Positions 40,301 through 52,300 of a stretch of 64,000 bases of DNA are shown in pieces. The stretch is from positions 124,001-188,000 of the forward strand of contig JBBELK010000821.1 of the NCBI GenBank assembly GCA_037783545.1, written 5' to 3'. A model generated the notes under the pieces. That model did not search any database. It had not been told where the DNA came from and worked only from the letters and a program-made list of their open reading frames with translations. Each line of letters begins with the position of its first letter. Position 1 is the stretch's first letter. Made by a program: the position numbers and the translations under genes. The DNA comes from Henricia sp. BOLD:AAB3569 (Eukaryota; Echinodermata; Asteroidea; Spinulosida; Echinasteridae).

Positions 40301-43300
40301 GCATTCTCTACTTCATAGCGTCGCCGGTCGGTGTTCCCGACGCCTTGTCCCGGTGGATAAGGCTGAAGCATCTTGGCAGCAATTGGGACTTTGATATCGA
40401 GGCTACCGCGAGACGCGAGGCCTTGGAAGACGAGACCAAACGTGCCGCTACCTAGAAGACGTCGAACCTCAAGGTTATTGCGATCTAGAAGCAAGGCTGG
40501 ACCCAAGTCATGAAACACCTGTAACAGGTTGTAATAAATGTTGTTGTACAAGATCAAACTTCCATTTAGACAAGACCAGTGAACTTCTCGGATATCCAAG
40601 AAACCCCGTTTAATATTAAAAGGGACAGATTGTGATCTACAGAGTGAAAATAACTTCCGGATGCCTTGTTGGCTGCGCATTAGAAAGGTCAGGTACATTG
40701 TGGTCATTTAGACTTTAACAACTTGAACTTTCAGTGCAGCGCATTTGCATTGCATGTCAGGGGCCAATTTTATGGCACTGCTAAGCACAGAAATTGGCTT
40801 AGCACAGGATTTGTTTGCTTTATATTGCAAAAATGGATTGCCAGCCAAAATTGCAAGTTGGCGTCTAAATTTTGGCTTGTAATCCATTTTATAAAGCCTG
40901 TGCTAAGCAAATTTTGGTGCTTAGCAGCGCCATGAAATTGGCCCTAGGATAGACCATGTACCTGTACAAGCGGAAAATCAACCCTAATGACACAGGCATG
41001 TGCAAAACCATTCGTTCAGGATAATGCAATATGCATAGCTGCCAACCCTCCCTGATTTTGCCACAGATTTCCTGGAAAATGACTGATCACGTAACTCTCG
41101 ACACAGATAAAAACCCTCCTGGATTGTCAATAAACTACCACAGAGACTCAGAGATGTATAGATGTGTCTTAAGTCTAGGAGATCAACCTACTTTCCATGT
41201 GTTTTCTTTTAAATTCGGGAAAGTTGACAGTTCTACAAATGCCGCTTAAAGGCAATATGGTACTTAGTTACAGTTATTAGGTGATCGGGCCAACAGCCCG
41301 ATCACCTATTACTCTCGTACGATTTCTTTTTTTTTTTTTTTTTTTTCTTTTTCTTTTTCCACTCAAACGTTTCCAGAGGTTTTCTTCAAAACGGTTCAAG
41401 CTATCAACTTAAAACTTGGTAGGAACATCAACCCCAATGTGAAGATGTGCATACAAGTGTGACGTCATTGTGACGTCATTAGGTATCAAATTACAAACCA
41501 AAAATTACCAAAATATGCATGTTTTAAAATGCTTCCGTCTGGAAAACCACGTGACCCATGATCTTCGTATTTGACAGGCTTATATATCAGATCATGGCCT
41601 ACAATTTTCTTCGTGTGGGCATATTCATCTGACCCTTCCTTCTGGGGTCAATCTGAGGTCAAAGTTCAACGAAAACGAAAATCTCAATTTTTGCACTTAT
41701 TGAGCAACAATGCCCATCAAACCAAGCTGAATCTTTAAGAAACTAAGTACAGGCATAGGTCCTATAGCAGACTTTCACCAGCGTGTTTAATATTATGATG
41801 GCATCAAGCGTGACGTCATCGTGACGTCATCAAGTATCAAATTACACCTCCCAAAAAACCAAAATATGCATATTTTAAAATGCTTCCGTCTCAAAAACCA
41901 CGTGTCCCAGGATCTTCGTATTTAGCAGGTTTATAGATGACATTATGTGCTACAACTTTCTTTGTGTGGGCATTTTCATCTGACCCTTCCTTCTGGGGTC
42001 AATTGGAGGTCAAAGTTCAACGAAAACGGAAATCTCAGTTTTTACACTTACCAGTAACAATGCCCATCAAACCAAGCTGAATCGTTAGTAAATTAGATAC
42101 AGACATAGACCCTACGGCAGACTTTCACCAGCATGTATAGTATCATGATGGCATCAAGTGTGACGTAATAATGACGTCATCAGGTGTCAAATTACAAAAA
42201 TTCAAAGGTTATTATTTTCAAAATTCATATCTCAAGAACCGTAATAGATACTTGAACAATTCTTTCACAACATGATAAGTCTAAATGAACTGAACAAATC
42301 ATACGATGTCATGACCCCTGTGTGACGCCTACTTCCGGTCCAAACCGGAAGTTGTTCGAAAATGTGCAATTTTTTAGCATTTTGAATGCAAATAGATTCA
42401 AAGTGGTAGTGAATTTGACCATATTTCTACGGAACGAAATGTTTCCACACATGTGGACCTTTTGACTATACCATTGGTGACGTCATTACATGGACGGTGG
42501 TTACGTAATGTGGTGTCAAATCACGCAAATTTGGAGCTGAGATGTTTTAAAATGCTGTATCTTGAAAACTACAACAGATTTTGGTATGATTCCTTCGCCA
42601 CATTTAAGAACTTGATGTTCAACATATTGTTCAACAATTTGTGCACAAAATTGTGACGTCATGATGTCGTCACAGGTGTCACATTACAAGATTTCAAAGG
42701 TTATTATTTCAACAATTCATATCTCAAAACGGTGCAAGCTATCAACCCCCAGCTATGGCGGATATGCAGGGAGGAGATATTAGTTACCGAATTAGTGTAT
42801 ACAGCAGCCGATTTCACGAAACTTTACGCAATTGCGCAAGTCCACTTACGCCATAAGTTATTGCGCAAGTAATGGCGTAAGTGGACTTGCGCAATTGCGT
42901 AAAGTTTCGTGAAATCGGCTGCTGAACTTCCATTTTTGCCATTCCACAGGTGATAACAACGTCTGAAATTCATCACAAAATGTTCATTTAACCCGATCAC
43001 CTGGCGTTTGTAACAACAAACGTCATACCTCTAGTTATTATTATTATTATTATTTCTTTCTGGTATTCATACCAAGGATTCTTCAATAGTGCTCATTGCA
43101 CTGTCACTCGTAAGCGTGAGGAAACCCATGAAGAATTATAAATGGCCAGAGACACCGGGGAATCCCCTTGCTCTTCACGAAAGAATGCTCTGGGATCTTT
43201 AGAGTGCGTAACCATTACCTAACACACTGGACCAACGGCTTTACATCCCTTCCGAAGGATGGAGCAAGTGTGGTTGAGTGCCTTGCCCAAGGGGACAGGT

Positions 43301-46300
43301 ACCGCAGCAGGATTCGAACCCGCAACCCCAAGTTTTCACCCATGATTACGAGTCAATGCACATTGTGGATCTATTGTCACATCATTTAAATATGAAAACC
43401 TGTCCTCTGTCATGGCCGCCGTGCATAAGGTCTATTACACTGGGCTTTTCTAAGTACAGCAACCCCAAGTTTTCACCCATGATTGCGAGTCAATGGCCCT
43501 AACCACTCGGCCACGGTACCCCACTTAAGAAACTTAAGAAAGTTAAGAAAGTGTGTACAATACAAGAATAATTCAAGCATAACTCACCACATCAGGAGCA
43601 ATCGTGCTCAACTTAACCCTCCCGTGTTTTGGACAAGTCACAATTTCAGTTTTCATGGCCTGCATGACCAGCATCTCAAACAAAAACCCAAACACCTGAA
43701 TGTCGCTTGCCGCGTCCGAGTTTATCTCGACTGAACTCGTGAAGTGCAAATCCAGCTTGATATCGGGGATTGGCTCCATGAGATCATGCGACACAGAATC
43801 GTTTGTCACCGAGAAGTCCGGAGGAATGATGTCACTCTGATCGGACACTTTTGATTGGCTGATGAGAGGGCGGTCTTTATGTCCCATAACACGAGCTCGT
43901 GGTCGTAGGGACTCATGGTAGTCCGAGTACTCGGAATATTCATAAGCCGAGTTTCCGTCCGTGCAAGACAAACCACAGCAGAGACTGGAACCTCTTTGGC
44001 GTCTTTTTCTAGGTATCGGCGTCTCAAGCAACAGGCTCTGTCGCTGATCCAAGCTGAACTTGTCAACAAACTCCCACTCTTGTTCGTCCAACTCGTCGAC
44101 ATTTAACCTGTTGTAGTCGCGCCAGCAGCGATTGCAGGGAACGATTCTAGTAATGAAGAGCTCTCCGTGGAAGGTTATGCCCAGCGGCTCGCAGATGGAA
44201 GGATAGAAGTTTTCCATGAGAGTGTCGATAAGATCCATGATGCTTGAGAGAAGTCTAGAAGCTACTTGAAGAGAACTTGCAATCTCAATGTGCTCTCCTT
44301 CCGTTACTTCTATCCCAGACTCGATGTTAGTCGTAGATGAGGGCGCACTCACGGCCTTTTGAATGATCTTCAAGGTTTGATTTGGAATCAAGATTTCAAT
44401 CTGACCGCTACGAGAGAGAGATACCGCCCGGTCTTCTGTTTCTTGACCATCCGGGCTCACAACCTTGACGATATCCGGCCGCCGCTCTTGCTCAAATATG
44501 CTGGTCAGTCTCGCCTCCTTAACGATTTCCTTTACGTGAAAGATGGTAACGCCGAAGAACCGGAGCTCAATCCCCGTCTGCCAGACTATCCACTCGTACA
44601 TCTTCTCGAGGGATTCCAAGGCCGATTGACTCATTGAGACTTTAAAACGTTCTGGCAACGGATACAGCAAGGGTACAGTCCTACAGAAACATTGATCGGA
44701 GAGAAACCGACTGATCATGTGAGACCAGAAACCACTCGGGATGTACTGGAGAATGTACAACCGACGAATCGCGGCCTTCTGGTTGAGAATAGGAATGACT
44801 TCCAAGTAGTCCAAGTCAGTTGATGTGTCTTCCATGACCTGTACTGCAACGCTGCGTACATTCTGGTTCTCATTGGACGGCAGATCACCCGAACTATGAC
44901 TATATGAGTTCAGCATGCCTGATTTATTGTTGACGTCTAACTGCATAGACCCCCTGCTAGCTGGATGTCCTGTAATAGCAAGGGAATTCGACGGAGTTGA
45001 GCTAAAGTTAATAACGGACGGCAGCTGACTAGGGCTCAGGGCAGGCATGGAGGAACTATCCAGCTTGTTCAGAGTGCTCGCTGGGATGTGTAGACCCAGT
45101 GGATTGCGGCGTAACGACGTTGGTGAAGGACTGTAGTTACGAGAGTGGTAGCTGGTTGAGTTTGGTGAAGCACCGCGGACCGCTCGGCGATTCCAGCAGC
45201 GAGTCGGGGAAGGTGAGCCGGTCGAGGAGGATGGAGAGGGTGTACTTGAACTCTCCTCCTGTAGCAGACAGACAAAATAGAAGCAGGAAGGAAAAGTAGC
45301 AAGAAATACATAATTAATTAAAAACTACCTCTTTCATTTGTTAAGGTAAATTACTGGGTCATTCTAAATGTCGGAATTAACATTATAAAGTCCTATCCCT
45401 TATATGATTCCAATTTTTTTGGGGGGTGGGGGGTTCATAACAAACTTCAATTTGCAGCCTGCAGGCTTACAAGTGTCTTCCACTTAAAATTCGAGATACA
45501 TAGGTGGATTGTGCCATTCTGCAAAAAAAACTCTTCTGGCGAGAGACCATTATGCAAGTTACAACATAAAGTCTATAGTTTAAAACGAGATTAAAAATGA
45601 ATGGCGGAATTTTTTTGTCAATTTTTATGTATCGAATATTCGATCGAAAATAAAACCAAATTTTTAAATAGTAAATTATTCGAAAATGCACAGGCCTTAT
45701 GGCATTAAATCCATACCAAAGGATGGAGCAATTGCTCAAGGGCAGCAGTACCACAGCCAGGTATTAAACCCGCAACACCATGTCTTCAATTGAGCGTTGT
45801 GAGTCAACGACCCATACCACATGGCCAAGGCACCCCATAATTTAAACAAGCAACTGTTTCGCTGTAATGATTTCATCAAAAATCACTACCCAATGTTTCT
45901 TGGCAAGCATGACCTACCATTTGGCTGACGACCTTTTCCCTAATGAGGGGAATCACGGTCATATCAAAGCCTTCTTGAGGCAGCCGAGAGGGAACCAAGA
46001 CATGCTCGTTGTCGTACGTCACGGCAACTTCACACTTGTTGAGTAAGTTTAAGATGAAATCTTTGACACTTGAGTCTTCGAACTTGCGATACAGATCTCT
46101 GATCAGCATCACACCTGGAAGTTTAAAATAAAAGCAAAATGAAACTAACTAATTATGCTTAAATCCTGAATCTCTTGGGGATCTGGGTTTATTTAAATTC
46201 AAGCAAAACCTAATACTGCAGTTTGAATCCGTGTGGAGTGGAAACATGTAAGATAATAACAATTTGAGACATTGGTTTTCAAGAAAAAGGAAAAATGCAT

Positions 46301-49300
46301 TTTAAAATTAAAATTTGAACAAACAGAAAAAAGTTGCACAGAATGTTTTGAGACAATGATCATAATCTTTCCTAAGTATGGCAATGGAAAGTCTTAGAGG
46401 AGTACAGTATGTCTCGGAAGATTAAGACTACTTGGTCAAGGAGTGTGGCCTACTGACCTTTCTTGACATCTGGGTTGATTTCTGGAATGGTGACAATCTT
46501 AGCTAAAGTATCACATAGCCATTGAGGGTCCAGGAAGAAATAGTCACTCAGCATGGAATCTTCGTAGTGTAACAGAATGCCTGGAGGAAGAGAATAAAGT
46601 AATATTTCGTCCAGTGCCATTGGTGGATAATACAGCACTTTATCTATGATTTGAACAAATCACAGACAGTGTTTGATTTGAGCTCCATTTGACTCTGAGA
46701 CTGACAAAATTTAATGAATTTAATTTATTTTCTGAAGTGGGCCTAAATCTGTGCTCGTTGACAGGTACATCTTGCGTCTTGCTCAGAAGCACACAAAACA
46801 CAGGAATACAATGGAAATAGTGGGGCAAGGTAGAACACATCAAATGGATTAAGTTTAGTTTCCTTAATACCGTTGTTGTGTAGGAATCTTGTAGCTTGCA
46901 TAAGATCTTCCTTATCATGAAAAGACACTTGAGATTGCTCCAACATCACTCGTGTCACTTCAGTCCTGAAAAGAAAAAGAAAAAAATTTTTAATAATTTT
47001 TTTATGATAGATTTACAACCCTATGGTTTACAGTTAAATTTCTTCAACAACCCAAGTCACATTTTCTGTTTCCAGTATTTTAACCTCACTTAGAATTTTG
47101 TCTTTAAAAATATTCTTTTCTTATTTCTTGACCCTGCCAATCTGCTTATTAGGGTTACTTTTGATATTTTCTGTGGTTACCTCATGAAGTTTCAAGGCTT
47201 GTATTACTTCTGAAATAACACTCCAAACACAAGCGTACATTGTCCCTAAGCTGGACATTTTGTCGTACCTATATTCCAGCGTGTGTAAAACTGGTTCTAT
47301 TCCCTTCCTGCGCATATCTGACGCAATAAGCATGACGGCCTTCTCAAGGGCCAAGTATGACGTTGGCACTCTCTGCATCAACATGGGGTCTTTGTCACGC
47401 CCCTCTAGAAATCACACAAAAAGAGAAATGCTGTCAAATGGAGAATCTCGTAAAGATGGAGAGAAAAACAAAGTCCAGCTGGATGATTTAATTGACCACT
47501 TTCAACAATGAGCGATAACTATTTTTGGTAATATTTCTCAGCTCCAGAGACTCTTTTGATGATTGGGATAATATACCGAGCAACGAAAAGTTCTCAGTTT
47601 AATCAGAATTTGAATTTTTTTATAATTAAGACGATGATAATGGCATCTTATATATAGCACATATCTATCCTGCGGGATACTCATGGCGCTATACACATTA
47701 TCACCCTGGTCATTGGGCACAACCCCCTGGGGAGTACGCAGCCCAGGCAGCCTGACACACAAGCGCTCAACGACTGCGACCCTTGCAGGTACACATTTAC
47801 TCCTGGGTGGAGAGAAGCTTATGGCAAAGTGCCTTGCCCAAGGGCACACGCACCTTGGTCGCGGCCGGGATTCAAACCCACAACCGTAGGTTTTAAGACG
47901 ACTTTGAAATATTCACATAACAGCTTTATTATGTATGACTGCATAAAGTGGAAAAATAGTTTGCATTACTTTTGTTGCTCGGTATATGTTCCAACAAATA
48001 CTTTTTCTTTTCTCAAAATAACTAACTTGTTCTATAAGAGAATAAGAGCTAGTATGACAACATACCTTTCCATACAACTTCTGAAATAACTCGTTAATTA
48101 AAACTATAAAACAGGATGATGGCTTTCAGAAGAATATTCAATTTAAAATAAAACCAATAAAAACAGAATTTCCCATATATTTCCTGTAAATTACCTGTGA
48201 TTGAGAATGCAACGTCATATATCCTATCCCGTAGATATCCAACGTTGTAATGTTTGGACATCGCAAGGCAGCATATCTCGATACAATCAATGACGTTGGG
48301 TAATCCTACGTCCTGTGGCTGCGCAATGTGAACGAAACGTTCCATGATCTTGCGTTTCAGATCCGGCCAATAATCTTTGGAGTATATGGACTTGGGGCGG
48401 CATATCATGTCGTAGTGAGTGCCGATGAGCAGCACGGGGGAGTTGGGGGCACGTGCCTGAAAAGAGAGAAATAGAAAATGATTCGCAAGGATTTCATAAG
48501 CAAACATGACATAAAAAAAATAAAAAAACCACAATTAATTAACCACTCGGTGGTCGAGTGGTTAAGGCATCTGCGTAGTATGCAGGAGGTCGTGGGTTCG
48601 AGTCCCACCCGAGCTTGCTTTGAAGTTTTTTTCATGGTGTCTCGGAGAAGCACCAAGTATATAGTGCTAATCAGGTTACGTCAGGTAGGGCAAAACAAAC
48701 ACTAAGCAACCTTTTACCTGTATGTTAATGAGCCATCTGTTACTGATTGTTAACGAGCTAACTGTTAATTGAATGTAACAATCCGCCTGTTACCTGTATG
48801 TTAATCAGCCATTGCTGTATTTGGTTCATGCTCTTCATTCCGTCTGTGATCTTGAACAGCACGAGGTACAGAGAACGCTTGGTCAGGAAATACTGATGTG
48901 TGGCATAGAACTCCTCCTGTAATGGAAAAAGTGACGAGCAGGTGATTTACAGTTTTATGTATGACGGCTCAAAACATTGATAAAAACAGAGCAGGATAAT
49001 TAGGAACTTACTAATGAGAAAACAGTCTTGTGACCTGTCCCATCTCCTTCACAATAGACCTTTATCACGGTGCGGCCATCTTTCCTTCTCCCCTATTAAA
49101 ATGACTAACCAAAGCGAGGCTTGCAGGAAAAATAGTTTGCCCCCGTGTTGAAATTGTTTGTTGTGTACATCACAATGACACGTGTACCGCGATCAAGAAA
49201 ACTCGCTGCGCGGGCAGTGATTCTCGCAAAACAACAACGGAACATTGCACGCGCTATCACGTGGTCATGCAGGCACACTGGTCTTGCCCGACACGAACTG

Positions 49301-52300
49301 TGGGGAATAAGACAAAGATGGACACACCGTGACTAAAAGGTCAATTGCCAAAAACTATATTCATCAAAATAGCCATTTACCTGGCCACCAAAGTCCCACG
49401 TGCTGAACGTGACTTTCCCGTACTTGCTCTTCTTTCTAGTGTACGTCCACTCGCAGACATCTACTCCAACCGTTGACAGGTATTTGCCTCGAAGTGTCTT
49501 CCCTCCAATGCTGGTGTTGCCCTGCCGTTCTGCAAATGTCTGAAGAACATTTGCACATTCTTAGAAAATTACTCTTGTAAATTTATGATGCCCTGAACAT
49601 TTCTTGCAAAATTTAATAATAGCAAAACATTTTCAAACGTCCCTTCACTAGCACATGAAACCATTTGTTAAACAAAAAACAAGGAAAACATTTTTCAGGG
49701 CCCCTGAAAAGAAAGAGTTGTAGATAGATAATTTGACCTTTGACCTCACCTCAGGAGTGGACATGGACCCCACACCCTCCTTCCGTAGTTCATTCAGAAG
49801 CGTCGTCTTGCCAATACATGCCTTGCCAACGAACATCAACTTCATCCTTGTGTATGGTTTAGCACTGTAAACAAATATGTAAAACACGTCTTTATTTTCT
49901 ATCAATATAGATTTATATGTCGAGGATTATTCATGAATATCTTGGTGATTTGCATTTTTACCCCTGTGATTGGGTTCTTATAAAAAGCCAGAATTTTGTC
50001 AAGGTCTGTGACGTAATTAATTGAAGACCAGATTTATTTAAATGTACAGACGACCCGCTGGCAATGGTTTTCCAGCCGGAAGTAACGCAAATGTCGGCAT
50101 AGTCGCCACCTTGCCACCCTATCAGTCATTGTTCACCAATAGGGTGGCGAGGTCACGGACATGGGGTTCATTTCACAAAAGTACGACTTAGTGGAAAAGG
50201 TCTTAGCAATAGGAGTTGACTGTGCTTAGGACTTAAGAACCCCTAAGATGGATCTTAGGTTGTTTGTGAAATGAACCCCTGGCAACTATGCCAACATTTA
50301 TGTTAGTCGTTTCTCAAGCCGATGTGAGCAGCGTGACGTAGTGAATCAGTTTAATTAATTTATGTCGTATCAAGACAACTTACTCATCCAGGATAGATCG
50401 CAGGTAGCCAAGAATGTCCTTGACGAGTTCCGTTTTAAACATGCTTACTAACGGCTCAGTTAAACGACAACCATCGACTTTCAAATCATACATGTTCAAA
50501 CGACCCAACTCTAGTGGCAAGGTGGAAATCTTCTCGTTCCCGTTAATCTTAAAAACAAACAAAACGACAGAGCAGTTTATCAAAGTGCTTGGGCTGTGAC
50601 AAAGCATTCACCAAAACGTGACAAGGATTATTTTTGTGCATTTTTACCATGCATTTTTATATTTCTGCGCAACTTTTGAGGGTACAGTGTAGCATTGCAA
50701 GATTGTTACAAAATATGGTAGTGTTCATGTTTGTATTGTAGTGTTCGTGAACTTATTTGCTAGCCGAAACAAGAACTTGAACTATCCGTTATGGTCAGCG
50801 TGCGTTTGCCAATGCAGCCCCTGCCATCTGGAATAAACTCCTAGCAACACTCCGTCTAATAACGTCTTTCGACATCTTCAAACGGGAACTTAAATCCCAT
50901 TTGTTTCACTAGACATTTTCATATGTCTTGATTGGTTTTTCCGGATAAGTGCGCCTTATACAGTAAATCTATATTATTAATTATTATTATTAAATGTTGC
51001 AAGTGGCCTTATGAAACTGCGTACTATTTTGTGAAATTAAGGCTTTTATTTCTCCACAAAAAAGCCTGATCCAACATTAACTCACTTTCAGACTGGTGAG
51101 TTTGGTTAGGTACTGGATGTCTGTCGGAACCTCGGTAATCTTGTTATCTGCAACGGAGAGAGCGTTAAGTCCAGGAAAGAGAAGTGTCACCTCTAAGTCG
51201 TTTCCTCGGTTCTGCAGAGTAGACGTCTGTGAATGAGATAAGACATAAGATCAAGAGCACATTGGTGTCTTAATTTTATAAAGTTGTATATTTTTGCTTA
51301 ATGTTAAGAGAAACTGAAATGGAGAGCCTAGGGGCACGTAGTTTGGATCACCCAATTTTCGGCAACTTCCTGATAAAAATAGCCAAGGCCTGCTTGTTTG
51401 AGTCTGGTTGTAATAGTCTGAGCAAAGGACTTTACCAGACTTGCTTCATCCTTCAGATGGGATGTAAAGCGATACATGTAGGTCCAATGTGTTGTGTAAT
51501 GCACTCAATGCACTCAGTTTTCTACAAACAGACTTTTTATTACGAAGAGAGCAGCTCAGTATTTGACAAAGATGAATGTTACAAGAACATACCTTTGAAT
51601 CTTCCTCGCTCGAGTCTCCCGATGTCCCAGACGTCTCTTCTTCGACCGATATCCCAGTTCCAAGCACTGTCCTACCGATAACGTCCAGTTGTGTTATCTG
51701 GTTGCTAGACAGGTCTAAAGTCCGTAAAGTGGCCAGTACACGATGACGTCGATGCTTGCAGAACTGCACCGGGCTGCTGGGTGAGCCAGGCGTGCCACTC
51801 ATGAGCGATGAGTCGCGACTCTGACGTCCTAAGGATGGCTGAGTACTGCGCTGTGACAGCGAGTACTGAGATGTTGGACTGTAGCACGAGTCGGGAAGAC
51901 CGAGGGAAGGATCGTAGGCGTAGCTGGATCGTAGAAGCCTAAAAACGTTGGACTTGTTCCTCATGGAGATATGACTAACTGGGTTACTCATGTCCTTAAT
52001 TTGGTTGTGTGAGAGCTCAAGGTCCATTAAACCAACGGGGTATTTGTTCATGGGGCCGAAGTCTGCGATCTTGTTGTGGGAAAGAACAAGCTTTTTGAGT
52101 CGGGGTGCAAGACAGGCTAGTCCGGAAGGAACGTGGGTTAGTTTGTTGTGTGAGAGGTCCAAGGTCTCTAAGGTGTTCATTTCATCAATCTTGGCGTTTT
52201 CTTCTTCAGTGGTGTCTCCTTCGATGCTCCCCGTGCTGCAAAGCCGAAATCGTCGCACCGTCACCACCGAGTAGCCTTTCTCTTTCTCATCTACAAATAC

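Noticed and set aside
50384-50547. A separate small gene at the LRRK1 LRR/Roc junction
   Set aside because: Phase and content (LRR end, then linker into the P-loop exon) place it inside LRRK1.
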